The notes: a model not told the origin generated them from the letters alone. A DNA stretch of 64,000 nucleotides from Saccharicrinis aurantiacus (GCF_001660705.2 NZ_LYBV02000036.1:1-64000), one strand, 5' to 3'; positions 1-11,190 are shown, counted from the first letter of the stretch. Translations and numbers: made by a program.

Positions 1-33
1 ATGTCGAGCTGTATTTTTGTTTTGTAATCTAAG

Positions 34-106
34 TGATTCAGCTGGGGTTCGAACCCAGGACCCCATCCTTAAAAGGGATGTGCTCTACCAGCTGAGCTAC
101 TGAATC
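34..106 (-). tRNA. tRNA-Lys (anticodon TTT)
   Basis: Read on the minus strand this folds as a complete cloverleaf: 7-bp acceptor stem GATTCAG/CTGAATC, D-arm GCTC...GAGC, anticodon stem CATCC/GGATG with loop CTTTTAA (anticodon TTT), and T-arm CTGGG-TTCGAAC-CCCAG. The discriminator base is A and no CCA is encoded, so CCA must be added after transcription. A well-formed promoter lies just upstream at 146-176. Confidence 0.96.
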
Positions 107-145
107 TCCTTAATGCATCACGACTCTTTTTCGTTAATGCGGATG

Positions 146-176
146 CAAAAGTAGTGTATTTTTATAAAGTTGCAAA
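146..176 (-). promoter_or_regulatory. Promoter of tRNA-Lys
   Basis: On the minus strand TTTG (176-173) is followed after exactly 19 bases by TACTTTTG (153-146), matching the Bacteroidota -33/-7 consensus TTTG-N19-TAnnTTTG. The mature tRNA begins about 40 bases further on, leaving room for a short leader. Confidence 0.75.
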
Positions 177-630
177 TTTTGAAAGCAATAAAATATGCAA
201 TTTATTTCGTGGTATAACATATCTATAGAAAGGTCAGAATTTTAGAGTTATTTATTTCTACTATATTTTTGAAGTCTATTAAATCTTAAGCCATGTTTTT
301 AGTTGTTGAATTGGATAAAATATATTGTTCATTGGCCTTTTTGAAGGAGTTTATTATATAGAAGTCTCATAAACTCTATTAACTGAGTTGAGTTTTTTCA
401 ATATGACATTAATATTGTATTACCGTATGCAGCAATGGGTATCTAAATACTCCGTTTATATTTTGTATGTGTGTTGAAAGTCATTTTAGATTTAATTTCG
501 GGCTTGTTGCTGTTTGTTAATTTCTACAGTGAATTATATTTACTTAATATAATTGAATAATAACGAAACCTTTTTAATATATCTCGTAAAACGATTCATA
601 ATTTAAGCTATTCTACTTTTTTAAGGTGCA
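177..630. other. Gene-free AT-rich intergenic region
   Basis: This divergent spacer between the tRNA promoter and the giant surface-protein gene is strongly AT-rich and holds no plausible reading frame, RNA fold or long repeat that I can support. It only carries the two outward-facing promoters at its edges. Confidence 0.6.
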
Positions 631-638
631 TAATTTTG
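631..638 (+). promoter_or_regulatory. -7 promoter element of the giant surface-protein gene
   Basis: TAATTTTG matches the Bacteroidota -7 motif TAnnTTTG and ends 19 bases before the ATG at 658, implying a leader of only about 12 bases. No convincing -33 TTG is present at the expected distance, so the promoter may be weak or activator-dependent. Confidence 0.55.
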
Positions 639-657
639 TGCCAATTAAGAACTAATT

Positions 658-3600
658 ATGAAAATAAAACACTTACTATTTGTACAAGTACTTCTAGTAT
701 TAATTACTAGTACGCTAAGTGCCCAAGTAACCTTATGGTCTGATGATTTTGAAACTGATAAAGGTTGGTCTCTAACTGGAGAGTTTGAAATTGGCATCCC
801 CTTAGGAGGTGGTGACGATGATACAGATCATGCCGAAGGGTTTCCAAACCCCACATCTGCATATAGTGGTATTAATGTATTATCAACCGATTTAGATGGT
901 GGTTATGCAAATAATTTAAGTGACAAGGAGTATAAAGCATCATCACCTATTATTGATTGTTCTGGTTATGTTAATATAACTTTAGATTTTCAAAGATGGC
1001 TCAATCTTGAGCAGTCATCTTATGATGAAGGGTATATTGAATATTACAACGGAATTGTATGGGGCGAAATATGGGACAATAGTTCAAGTGGAACAATAGA
1101 AGAGAATAGTTGGTCTAATCAAATAATTACTTTGCCTGCTGATGCAGACGATAATTCTAATGTAAGAGTTCGGTTCTCGTTAGGTAGTACAGACGGTTCT
1201 TGGTATTATTCAGGTTGGAATATTGATGATGTGAAAATTACAGGTTCTTTACCTCCTGCATCAGGAGATTACCAATCTCGTGACACAAAAAATTGGACAG
1301 CGAGAAATACCTGGCAGGTATATGATGGATCGGGTTGGAATAATACAAATGATGATCCTGGAAAAAATGGAAATGCAGGTGTTGTTAGTATTCTAAATGG
1401 AAATGATATTACACTTAATAATGATAGAGGGGACTCCTATGCTATAGAAAACTTAAGTTTAGTGGGGAATCTATATATAGGCAACAATAATAATGTTAGA
1501 TCTTTAGTAATCACAAATTCTATAACAGGTTCTGGGATGGTAGATATGACCAAAAATAGCAAGGCTCACAACCTTACTGTGGGCGGCGATTTTATCCCAG
1601 GAGCTTTTAATGCTGGTAGTGGTAATGTTTATTTTAATGGAGGTTCATCTCAAAAAATAGGAGCCTTTACTTATAACAACCTTGAGTTATCAGGAGGTGG
1701 AGATAAGGTTATAGAAGGAGACGTTACAATTAATGGCGTATTAAACTTAAATGGTGCTAAGTTAATTCTTGGAGAGCATGATTTAATTATTGAAGATGGT
1801 GCTAGTATAAGTGGTACGTTTTCTTCTTCAAATATGATTGTTAGTGATGGTTCTGGTCGCTTAATTAAAAAAGGAAGTTCTTCTGCAGATTTCCAGATGG
1901 TTTATCCATTAGGTACTGGCTCAGTATACTCGCCATTTGAAATTTCAAATATTAATGCAAGTGGTACGGGATCAATATCAGTTGGAGCTGTAAGCGGAAT
2001 TGCACCAGGTCCACCAGCCCGTGATTCAAAAGATTTAAATAAATATTGGCTAATAGACGAATCGGGCTTAACGATTACATCTGCTGATATTTTATTCAGT
2101 TACGATAATAGTGAAGTAGGAACAGGAGGTAACCAAGCAAGTTATATCGCCCAATGGTATTCAGGAGGTGTTTGGCAAGATTTAGCAGGAGCTAGTGTAG
2201 CAGGCTCTAACCCTATGAGTGTTTCAGATGTTACAGATTTAAATGGTACTTGGACTGCAGTTGAAACAGTATCAGTAAAAACATATTATTCGTATAGATC
2301 AGGCGATTGGAATACAATATCCACATGGACACATGATCCCGGTGGTACAACCCAAACGGCAACAGATGTTCCTGGGGATGATGCTAAGGTAGTGATAGTA
2401 GATGGTAGAAACGTTACACTTACGAGTGATGTTAACGATGCTAATTTAAAAGTAGTTATTCTTGCCGGCGGGTTTTTAAATGCAGGTGCGTATAGTTTTA
2501 CAAACCAATTGACTGAATTGAGTGGGGAGGGTACTTACCAACTTTCTACAGATAAATTCCCTATTGTTACAAATAATTATTTTGTTAGTGAAGTAGGAGG
2601 TATCGTCGAGTATCAAAATGCCACAGATTTTGACCTGCCAATTACACAAGCAGAATATAACAAGCTAATTATAAATACATCTGCAACGGCTACTCAGTTA
2701 TCCGATTTACACATAAATGGAGATTTACATATAAAAGGAGGAATATATCAAATAAATGATAATAGTTCGGCACTCAGAAGTCTAGAGGTGATTGGCAACC
2801 TGCAGGTTGACGCAGGAGCTAGTATGACTGTGGGTACAGGGAATACTATTAGTTCGGATGTTGTTGGGGGTACAGCTCCTTTTATTGATTACTATGATAA
2901 AAACACACATCGTATTGTATTAAATGGTGATTTAATCAATAATGGAACAATTAGGTTTACAAACCAATCGTATCCAGAATACAATGCGTTTACTAGCACA
3001 GGGGCAGCTACAGTTTATTTTATGGGTACATCCGATAATGTTTTAACCTGTAATAGCACCACCGATTTTTATAATATTGTTCTTGATAAAGGTAGTGATC
3101 AGACTTATAAGTTAAGCGTATATTCATCGTCATACAGTAACTTCAGGCTGTACGGAAGAAATGACCATGGCGGTGAAACAGGGGGAGATAATCCTAATCT
3201 GCGAAAAGCTCTTTGGTTACGCTCAGGGACTATGGTTTTACAAGGGTTAACGGTCATTCCTTCGTTAACAGAAGGTGGAGGACCTACCGAATCTGGAGCT
3301 CCTAATAGTGATTTTTATATTCCTGTAAATGCAGCATTGGTGCTCGATGGCCCCGATGTAGTTGTATTAACTACTGCAGATGATTATGCTGAGGTAAATG
3401 CAGCATATGCTATCGCTGCAGGTTCAGGAACCGTGAATGGAGTTAGTAAGGGAAGTAACGCTGAGTCATTTTCGATATATGGTAAACTTCAAATTAATGA
3501 TGGATACTTATCTGCTAGAGAATCAGGAGGTATAATAACCTGGGATATTGCTTCTGCAGAGTTTATTATTAATGGCGGTACAGTTGATATCAAACAATTT

Positions 3601-6600
3601 CGTTCAGGTAGTGCTTCAGCAGGATTAGCATCTTATACTCAGAATGGCGGTGAAGTAAATTTTAGAGGGCGTTTTCAACGTCAATCTTCTTCTGTTTCGG
3701 CCGTTATCGATTTAGTAACAGCTTCAATAATAACAAGCTATTCTACTCAAGGCTTAGATTCTGATAAAGCTATCTTAAGTGTTGATAATCCTTTAAACGT
3801 ATATAATGTATCCGGTGGTACAATGAAGGTTTATGATGGGGGTAGCAATGGTTATGCGATTGATGTATTTTCCGAAGAGAAAAATATAAATGTCACAGGA
3901 GGAGAACTTCAAATTCTTGCAAAATCAAATAGTAGTAATTTTAGAATTAGAACGGCGGCACAATTAGGAAGTCTATTAATAAATAGGGATTCAGGAAGCA
4001 CATCAGAGGTTACTTTATCTTCTAGTACTCCTGAGGTTAGTGGGCATATTAGTGTAATAAATGATATCAATATTCTTTCCGGTGTATTGAATGCTAATAA
4101 TTATGACGTAGCTCTTGGGGGTGATTTTTCTATAGCATCGGGTACTACATATACTACAGGAAGTAATAGAACTATTTTTGATGGAGACGCTAGTCAAACT
4201 TTTACAGTAGATTTAGCAAATGAATTTCAATTAAATAAATTAGTTATTGATAAGTCTGCAGATGAGTTATTATTACAAGGTACTCAAGGTGTTTTTAACG
4301 TTAATGATTCGTTAATTATTAAAAGTGGAGATTTAAATTGTGATACGAAAAATGTTAAAGCTCAATCCAATGTATATATAGGTGGAAATCAATTAGGAAA
4401 TGGGAGTGGCGGAATTAGTATTGTCGGAAGCTCTCCTCAGGTAATAGACGGAAATGGTTTAGGTGAGGTATATTACTTAAAATTAAATACAGCAAATACT
4501 ACCACATTAAAGTCCGATTTAACAGTTACAGGAACACTTCAATTTGTGCAAGGAGAGTTATTTGATATAGGTGTTAATAATCTAACTTTTTCAGATGTAG
4601 CCCAAGTGACAGGAGAAAGCACAGATGGATATATTAAAACATCTGGTAATGTCGGCGATGGTGGTGTTACTTTTACTTATAGCTCAAATACAGCAAAATT
4701 ATTTCCAATCGGAGTTGATAGTTATACACCAGCTAGTATTGGTTTTTCTTCAACGCCAACTTCGTACGGATCAGTAACGATAATTCCAGTAAACTATCAA
4801 CACTCAACAGTAGATTTAAGCAACTCTTCTTTAGATTATTTTTGGAGAGTTAAATCTAGTGGATTTTCAGATATTTCAGGCAAGGTAGAACATCAGTTTG
4901 TTTACGATCAAAATGATGTTCAAGGAACAGAAAATAATTATGTTTCAGCTAGGTACGATGTAGCTTCGTACGATTGGAGTATCGGGAGTACAGCTGACGT
5001 TGATAATAGCTCTAACACCATTAATGATTGGACAGGTTCCGCTGATTTTATAGATGGAGATTATACGGCAGGTTTAAGCTCTGCATTTGCAACTCCTCAA
5101 AAATATTACAGTAAACAATCAGGAGATTGGAATCAATCTAATACATGGTCAAATAGTAGTCATACAGGAGCCTCTGCTAGTTCAATTCCTTCTTCTGGGG
5201 ATGTTGTAATTATTGGAAATGGGCATACGGTAAGTTTAGAAAGATATAGTACATCAGCAAATAGAGACGCTCAAAGTTGCGCTAGTTTGCAAATTGAAGC
5301 TGGTGGAGTTCTTGACGCTACCTATAACCCAGGTAGTGATTTTGGTATGGTAATGTCTCATTCATCAGGAAATGGAAAGATAAGAATCTCAGTAAGCGAT
5401 AGTGATGAAAGTATATTTGAGTTCCCCAATGGCGATTTTTCTGATTTTAATGCTAACCTTGGTACTACTGAATTATATACAAATAATTCCACATCAGGTA
5501 CTACTTACTGGTTGCCAGATGGCGTGATGGAGTATGGTAACCTAATGATTTCTCCTTTGGGAGGTTCAAATATTATATTTCCGAATAATGATGTGGTTAT
5601 AATAGGAGATTTAATAGCTAAAGGTCAAAGTTCAGAATCATGGTATTGTCCTACTTGGAATAGTGATTACCCTTCTGGTTTTGATAATAGAAGTAGGCAA
5701 GCAAAGGATATTACAATAAAGGGTAACTTCGATTTACAAGGGGGCGCTTTAATTTATTATGGAAATAATGATTTAGCACAAAATTTTATAATAGAAGGCG
5801 ATTTAGTAATTGCCGAGGATGCAGGAATTTCGGTATACAGTAATGCAACAAACCAGAGTATTACTATTGGGGGAGACTTAATTAACGATGCCCGTTCTTC
5901 AGGTAGTGGAAGTGATTCATATAGGGGAAGTGATTTTGATAAATTACCATTAATTTTTAATGGTGATGGCAATTCTAAAATAACACAATCTTCAGGTACT
6001 AGTTATACTACTTATATAAATATTGAATCAATAAAAGTAGACAAGGGTGATTCTAATGCAACTACTCTTACTATGGATATCGATGGGACTGTAGATTATG
6101 AGTCGGATGAATGGTTGCAGTTAGTGAATGGTACATTTATATATGAGCGAAATGCCAATGTATCGATAAATACTAATACTAGCTTTTCTATTCCTTCTAC
6201 ATCTGGTTTAACGGTTAATTCTAATGATGTTGTAAGTATTTGTACTGGTAGTAGTGATGATTATGATGTTTATCTAGATGGTAAGCTTACACTTATGGCA
6301 GGAACTCTTAATATTGGTAATTCTAATAACAACAACAATAATGATGTTGAGTATTCAGGAAGTGGCTTATCTGAGATAGAGATTCAATCCGGATCTTTAT
6401 TTGTAAATGGTCAAGTGCGACGTAACTCTGCATCAACATCTGGAATATTAAATTACAAACAAACAGGTGGTAGTTTAACTGTTAATGGTAGAAATGCCTT
6501 GGCAACTAATGCTAAATTTGAAATATTAAATGCCGGGAGTTCTTTTGAAATGTCAGCCGGAACAATTGAAATTGTAAGGGGTGCAGGAACTACTTATGGT

Positions 6601-9600
6601 GACGTATATTTACGACCTGAAAACTCAACAGTTACTGGTGGCGAGATAGTATTCAATAATAATGGTAATGGAGCTCAGGATTACTTATTAGATGCTGATA
6701 TTGCTTTATATAATCTTACCGTAGAAGGTACTGGAAATGTTGCAACAACTCAGTTGTTAATAAGTCCATTGGTTTTAAATGGAGACCTAAAACTTAGTAA
6801 TACCAATAGTGTATTTGATGCAAACTCATCTTTGAACATACCTGTTACTATAAACGGAGATTTTATAAATTCAGGTTCATATCTATTTCATGAAAATACA
6901 ACAAGCTTTAATGGTTCTAGTCAAATAATAAGTGGAAGTGCTTCTATAGGTTTTTATAATTTAATAGTAAATCCTGTAACATCTTTGAGTATGGATGATG
7001 ATATAAACGTAAGTAAGGATCTTACTATAGAATCAGGAACTCTTGCTGTTAATGGTAATACAATAAATGTTCAGGGTAATGTGGTTAATAAGTCTACATA
7101 TACTTCTTCCGGAAATGGTCTTGTATTAAATGGCAGCTCAGTTCAATCTTTATCAGGAACAGGAACCTTTGATAAGTTAGAACTAGATAATGCTTCAGGA
7201 GCTACGCTGTTGAATGACTTATCTATTCAAGGAGACTTAGTTCTAACTAGAGGGGTTTTGGATATTAAAGACCATTTACTATCGCTTGGTTTATCCAGCT
7301 CAGTAAGCGGAACCTTCGATGCCAATACTATGATTACCACTAATGGGGTATATAGCAATAAAGGAGTTGAGAAAATTATCCCTAGTGGAGCTTCTGTATT
7401 TACATTTCCAATTGGAACCTCTGGGAAATATACGCCAACAGTTCTTACAACAACAACAAATGGTAATAGTGCTTCAATAAAGGTGCATCCTATAAATACC
7501 GAACATCCAGCAAATATTGATCCAACAAACCTATTGAACTATTATTGGGCAGTAGAGAGTACTGGATTAACATCGTATAATGGAAAATTAGAATTTTATT
7601 ATGATGAATTAGATGTGAATGGGGCAGAGACTAGTTATTATGCGGCTCGTTTACTAGTGCCAGGTACTAGTTGGTCCAAGACTAACTCAGTTGATGATAT
7701 TAATAATGTAGTTTCTTTTACATTAATGGAGGATAACATTTCTGGCGAGTATACAGCAGGGTTAGATAGTGCATTCCCTAATAATGTCCCAGAATATACT
7801 AGTCAGAAAGATGGTAGTTGGTCTGATCCAAGCGTATGGGTGCAAACTAGTGGAGATTCTTATGTGCTGTCAGGCGCACCTAACGGGTTTTTGATTAAAG
7901 TTGAAAATGAGGTTGAGTTAAATGAAAATTACGCGCAAGCCTATAAAATTAATATTAGTTCAGTAGGTAAGCTTAAAATCTTAAATACAAATTACGGACA
8001 TAATTTGGGAGAAGTATCGGGTGAAGGTATCCTATATCTCGAGGATGGTCAAATTCCAGAAGGGGCCTATGATGGATTCTTAGGTTGTGGTAATAGTTCA
8101 ACTCTTGAATATGGAGGTACAGGAGATTATACAATTGTTGCAGACTTATATTCAAATGCAACTAATTTAATCTTTTCAGGTTCTGGTACACGAGTGCTTC
8201 CAAACAAGGATTTAACTATATGTGATCAGTTTTTAATTGATGGACCTATTGTAGATAATAGTGTTTACAATAAGACATTATATATCAAGGGAAGTTTTGA
8301 GAAAAATAGTGGTAGTTTTAATAGTGGTACAGGAAGTAACGCTACTATTTCATTTATAGGATCAGTTGAACAATCTATTAGCGGTTTTTCAGGATCAAGT
8401 AATTCTTTAAATAATTTAGAAATAAATAATAGTGCAGGTTTAACGCTTGGTAGTGATATAGAAATATTAGGAAACCTGCTATTAACAAATGGAAATATTA
8501 ATACAAGCTCAGCTAATGCTCTTGTTATTAATAATACATCACCTAATTGCATTCTTCCAACAGGAGGGTCGGTTTCATCGTTTGTTAATGGACCATTAAC
8601 AAAGATGTTAAATCAAAGTGATGGTTTTGTATTTCCTGTAGGAGACGAAGGAATGTTGGGAGATAAACTAAAGATATCCTCTACTAGAACAGGAACAAGA
8701 TATTGGACTGTAACTTATCATCGCCCTAATTCTAATTATAGTAATTTTTCTTTTCCACTTACGGCAGTAAATTCGCATGAATATTGGACAGTTAGCACAC
8801 CTGGAGGTGGCGAAGCTAAAGTTGAATTATCATGGGATGCAAGTAGTGATATTACTCCTATAATGACAGAGCATGGCTTAGATGATTTGCGTGTAGTAAA
8901 TTACGATGGATCCAATTGGCAAGAAGTTGCTTCTGGTGCTTCAGGAAGTGATACCTCAGGAACTGTTGTTAGTGATGATAGGCAGAGTGTTTCAGATGCA
9001 GGAACAAGTTTTACAACAGCAACTGTAAATACAAATAAGCCAAAAGCTCGATTGAATCCAAGTGGAGCAGTGTGCGGAAATGCTGGTATTCCAATAGAGA
9101 TTACAACAACAGTCCCAGCACCATTTGATTATCTAATTTCCTATACTATTGATGGGGTTTCTCAGGCTGCAGTAACAATTAGTAGTTTGCCATATTCATT
9201 GCCTACGCCAGTTGCAGGAGAGTATGAACTTACAGCTTACACCTATGATGGAGGAAGTAGTGTTGGAGTTGTTGATGCAACTCCGGTGAGTGTTTATGAT
9301 TCACCTACTGTTTCAAATGCAGGTCCAGATCAGTCGCTACAAGGTTTGTCTGCAGCAACGATGGCTGCGAATGATCCAACAGTTGGTACTGGAGCTTGGG
9401 TTATAGTTAGTGGTACTGGAGGATCTTTTGATGATCCAACTATTAATAATACAGTATTTAATGGAACTAATGGTTCTAGCTATGTGCTACGATGGACGAT
9501 TTCAAACGGAGATTGTGAATCGGTATCCGAAGTAAATATAGCCTTCCCATTATTACCTCCTCATACATGGCAAGGAGATGTAGATAATGACTGGTTCAAT

Positions 9601-11118
9601 GCTGATAACTGGACGGATGGTATTGTACCTAATTCTACAACTGATGTAACCATTAATGCAGGAAGCTCTTATGATGCGGTTATTGATGGAGGGTTAGCCT
9701 TATCTAATGATGTTACTATTGTATCCGGAACCTTAACAGTTAAGCCAGGGGCGCAGTTTAGTGTATCAGGAGATATGGTAACAAATAATAGTTTTATAAT
9801 TGAAAATACAGATGTTAAACCTGCATCGGTAATTACAATGGGTACAATATCTGGTAACTCTACAGTTAAATGGGGACTAGAAGATCGACAATATTGGTAT
9901 ATAGCGCACTCTATTAGTGATGTTGAAATGTCAGATTATAATTCTACTTTGTATGTCGGATCAAATGATTATTTCTTATACAGATATTCTGATGCATGGG
10001 TTGATATTTCAAAAACTAGCTATTCGTTTACAGATGTTTTGGAAGGGCTAAGTTTAATAATTAAAGATCCAAACTCAGTGCTAGAATACTCTGGTCAATT
10101 AAACAATTCATCATCATATAATAAGACCTTGAGTGAAGATAGTTATCATTTGATAGCTAATCCTTATCCATCCTATATAGATGTTTCTGTACTTGGAGCA
10201 GTTGATTTTGGAGATGCTTCACCAACTATTTATGTTAGAACAGATATCGGTACAGACGTTAGAGGGTTTGCCACCTATCATACAGTAACGGGGGCTTCCT
10301 TAAATGGTGGAAGTAATATCATAGCACCAGGACAAAGTGTATGGGTGAAATCAGGTATTTCATCCGATTTTGTAATAAACTCTAGTGCACGTATACATAG
10401 TACTTATTCTCTTAAGGGAGGAAGCGAACCAAATTATATTAAAGTTGGTCTAGAGTCAGAGTATGCTAAGGATGAAATGGCTATTGCAATTCACTCAATG
10501 GGTACAAGTTTTTATACTAATATTGATGCGCCTAAAAAGTTCGGTACTGATAATGCGATAAACTTATATTCTTTAAAGGGTACAAGTAAAACAGTGGTCT
10601 CTGTTTATGATAAATTTGAGGATCAACAACGAATTCCATTGGCTTATTCAGTAGAAAATGAGGGTATGAGTGAATTTGAATTTTCATTTACAAGTGTTTC
10701 TCAAGTAGCTGAAGGATTCGATGTTATTTTAATTGACAAAGAGCTAGGGGAAGAAATTGATTTGTCAACTAATAATAAATATAAATTTACTCCTACAGTA
10801 AATGCCTCAGAAGATCGCTTTGAGTTGTATTTTAAACAGTCAATTAGTACAGATATTAAAATAGACGAGAATAATGATTTGTTGCCTAATATATATACAG
10901 CTAATGAGAAATGTTATTTTTCAATACCTAGTGAGCTTGTGGCTAAAGCAAATGGTAATATTTATTTTGAAATATTTGATATGAAAGGTTCTCTTGTGGT
11001 AGCTGATGATATTCAGAATACTAAACATAATTGTTTAATACCTAGTGGTCAAGGAGTATATGTTGTTCGTTTAAATATTGGGGGTGATATTTTTAGCGAA
11101 AAGGTTATTATTCGATAA
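658..11118 (+). CDS. Giant modular cell-surface protein with type IX secretion sorting domain
   Basis: The 3486-residue product starts with a Sec signal peptide (residues 1-22, cut after SAQ). Residues about 25-195 resemble a MAM/jelly-roll domain ending in GWNIDDVKITG. Most of the rest is built of beta-helix-like strands (repeated GDL.I.G and short Asn/Gly/Ser-rich turns), interrupted by cassettes with a SGDWN..TW-type motif at W213, W551, W1491, W2388 and W2979. A PKD-like segment with SNAGPDQ lies around 2885-2960. The last 75 residues (VYVVRLNIGG...KVIIR) form a type-A C-terminal sorting domain, so export and anchoring by the type IX system are expected. Adhesin or surface-coat function is inference; no catalytic motif is visible. 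It stands alone between a tRNA and a convergent helicase gene and ends in a shared terminator. Confidence 0.85.
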   Translation: MKIKHLLFVQVLLVLITSTLSAQVTLWSDDFETDKGWSLTGEFEIGIPLGGGDDDTDHAEGFPNPTSAYSGINVLSTDLDGGYANNLSDKEYKASSPIIDCSGYVNITLDFQRWLNLEQSSYDEGYIEYYNGIVWGEIWDNSSSGTIEENSWSNQIITLPADADDNSNVRVRFSLGSTDGSWYYSGWNIDDVKITGSLPPASGDYQSRDTKNWTARNTWQVYDGSGWNNTNDDPGKNGNAGVVSILNGNDITLNNDRGDSYAIENLSLVGNLYIGNNNNVRSLVITNSITGSGMVDMTKNSKAHNLTVGGDFIPGAFNAGSGNVYFNGGSSQKIGAFTYNNLELSGGGDKVIEGDVTINGVLNLNGAKLILGEHDLIIEDGASISGTFSSSNMIVSDGSGRLIKKGSSSADFQMVYPLGTGSVYSPFEISNINASGTGSISVGAVSGIAPGPPARDSKDLNKYWLIDESGLTITSADILFSYDNSEVGTGGNQASYIAQWYSGGVWQDLAGASVAGSNPMSVSDVTDLNGTWTAVETVSVKTYYSYRSGDWNTISTWTHDPGGTTQTATDVPGDDAKVVIVDGRNVTLTSDVNDANLKVVILAGGFLNAGAYSFTNQLTELSGEGTYQLSTDKFPIVTNNYFVSEVGGIVEYQNATDFDLPITQAEYNKLIINTSATATQLSDLHINGDLHIKGGIYQINDNSSALRSLEVIGNLQVDAGASMTVGTGNTISSDVVGGTAPFIDYYDKNTHRIVLNGDLINNGTIRFTNQSYPEYNAFTSTGAATVYFMGTSDNVLTCNSTTDFYNIVLDKGSDQTYKLSVYSSSYSNFRLYGRNDHGGETGGDNPNLRKALWLRSGTMVLQGLTVIPSLTEGGGPTESGAPNSDFYIPVNAALVLDGPDVVVLTTADDYAEVNAAYAIAAGSGTVNGVSKGSNAESFSIYGKLQINDGYLSARESGGIITWDIASAEFIINGGTVDIKQFRSGSASAGLASYTQNGGEVNFRGRFQRQSSSVSAVIDLVTASIITSYSTQGLDSDKAILSVDNPLNVYNVSGGTMKVYDGGSNGYAIDVFSEEKNINVTGGELQILAKSNSSNFRIRTAAQLGSLLINRDSGSTSEVTLSSSTPEVSGHISVINDINILSGVLNANNYDVALGGDFSIASGTTYTTGSNRTIFDGDASQTFTVDLANEFQLNKLVIDKSADELLLQGTQGVFNVNDSLIIKSGDLNCDTKNVKAQSNVYIGGNQLGNGSGGISIVGSSPQVIDGNGLGEVYYLKLNTANTTTLKSDLTVTGTLQFVQGELFDIGVNNLTFSDVAQVTGESTDGYIKTSGNVGDGGVTFTYSSNTAKLFPIGVDSYTPASIGFSSTPTSYGSVTIIPVNYQHSTVDLSNSSLDYFWRVKSSGFSDISGKVEHQFVYDQNDVQGTENNYVSARYDVASYDWSIGSTADVDNSSNTINDWTGSADFIDGDYTAGLSSAFATPQKYYSKQSGDWNQSNTWSNSSHTGASASSIPSSGDVVIIGNGHTVSLERYSTSANRDAQSCASLQIEAGGVLDATYNPGSDFGMVMSHSSGNGKIRISVSDSDESIFEFPNGDFSDFNANLGTTELYTNNSTSGTTYWLPDGVMEYGNLMISPLGGSNIIFPNNDVVIIGDLIAKGQSSESWYCPTWNSDYPSGFDNRSRQAKDITIKGNFDLQGGALIYYGNNDLAQNFIIEGDLVIAEDAGISVYSNATNQSITIGGDLINDARSSGSGSDSYRGSDFDKLPLIFNGDGNSKITQSSGTSYTTYINIESIKVDKGDSNATTLTMDIDGTVDYESDEWLQLVNGTFIYERNANVSINTNTSFSIPSTSGLTVNSNDVVSICTGSSDDYDVYLDGKLTLMAGTLNIGNSNNNNNNDVEYSGSGLSEIEIQSGSLFVNGQVRRNSASTSGILNYKQTGGSLTVNGRNALATNAKFEILNAGSSFEMSAGTIEIVRGAGTTYGDVYLRPENSTVTGGEIVFNNNGNGAQDYLLDADIALYNLTVEGTGNVATTQLLISPLVLNGDLKLSNTNSVFDANSSLNIPVTINGDFINSGSYLFHENTTSFNGSSQIISGSASIGFYNLIVNPVTSLSMDDDINVSKDLTIESGTLAVNGNTINVQGNVVNKSTYTSSGNGLVLNGSSVQSLSGTGTFDKLELDNASGATLLNDLSIQGDLVLTRGVLDIKDHLLSLGLSSSVSGTFDANTMITTNGVYSNKGVEKIIPSGASVFTFPIGTSGKYTPTVLTTTTNGNSASIKVHPINTEHPANIDPTNLLNYYWAVESTGLTSYNGKLEFYYDELDVNGAETSYYAARLLVPGTSWSKTNSVDDINNVVSFTLMEDNISGEYTAGLDSAFPNNVPEYTSQKDGSWSDPSVWVQTSGDSYVLSGAPNGFLIKVENEVELNENYAQAYKINISSVGKLKILNTNYGHNLGEVSGEGILYLEDGQIPEGAYDGFLGCGNSSTLEYGGTGDYTIVADLYSNATNLIFSGSGTRVLPNKDLTICDQFLIDGPIVDNSVYNKTLYIKGSFEKNSGSFNSGTGSNATISFIGSVEQSISGFSGSSNSLNNLEINNSAGLTLGSDIEILGNLLLTNGNINTSSANALVINNTSPNCILPTGGSVSSFVNGPLTKMLNQSDGFVFPVGDEGMLGDKLKISSTRTGTRYWTVTYHRPNSNYSNFSFPLTAVNSHEYWTVSTPGGGEAKVELSWDASSDITPIMTEHGLDDLRVVNYDGSNWQEVASGASGSDTSGTVVSDDRQSVSDAGTSFTTATVNTNKPKARLNPSGAVCGNAGIPIEITTTVPAPFDYLISYTIDGVSQAAVTISSLPYSLPTPVAGEYELTAYTYDGGSSVGVVDATPVSVYDSPTVSNAGPDQSLQGLSAATMAANDPTVGTGAWVIVSGTGGSFDDPTINNTVFNGTNGSSYVLRWTISNGDCESVSEVNIAFPLLPPHTWQGDVDNDWFNADNWTDGIVPNSTTDVTINAGSSYDAVIDGGLALSNDVTIVSGTLTVKPGAQFSVSGDMVTNNSFIIENTDVKPASVITMGTISGNSTVKWGLEDRQYWYIAHSISDVEMSDYNSTLYVGSNDYFLYRYSDAWVDISKTSYSFTDVLEGLSLIIKDPNSVLEYSGQLNNSSSYNKTLSEDSYHLIANPYPSYIDVSVLGAVDFGDASPTIYVRTDIGTDVRGFATYHTVTGASLNGGSNIIAPGQSVWVKSGISSDFVINSSARIHSTYSLKGGSEPNYIKVGLESEYAKDEMAIAIHSMGTSFYTNIDAPKKFGTDNAINLYSLKGTSKTVVSVYDKFEDQQRIPLAYSVENEGMSEFEFSFTSVSQVAEGFDVILIDKELGEEIDLSTNNKYKFTPTVNASEDRFELYFKQSISTDIKIDENNDLLPNIYTANEKCYFSIPSELVAKANGNIYFEIFDMKGSLVVADDIQNTKHNCLIPSGQGVYVVRLNIGGDIFSEKVIIR

Positions 11119-11133
11119 GGAAATAGATAAAAT

Positions 11134-11171
11134 AAAAATGGCTCACGAGATTTATCTCATGAGCCATTTTT
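11134..11171. terminator. Bidirectional terminator between giant gene and helicase
   Basis: A 17-bp stem with one mismatch (left 11134-11150, right 11155-11171) closes on loop TTTA. It is preceded by A-rich and followed by T-rich sequence, so it can serve both the + gene ending at 11118 and the minus-strand gene ending at 11191. Confidence 0.85.
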
Positions 11172-11190
11172 TATTTTTTTAAGAATATAA

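Noticed and set aside
1-33. Possible attachment site next to the tRNA-Lys
   Set aside because: The tRNA 3-prime end faces the window edge, no integrase is present, and no repeat of the tRNA end was found in the window.
658-11118. Giant gene as a polyketide or non-ribosomal peptide synthase because of its size
   Set aside because: The translation is an exported beta-rich repeat protein with a type IX sorting tail and has no synthase motifs.
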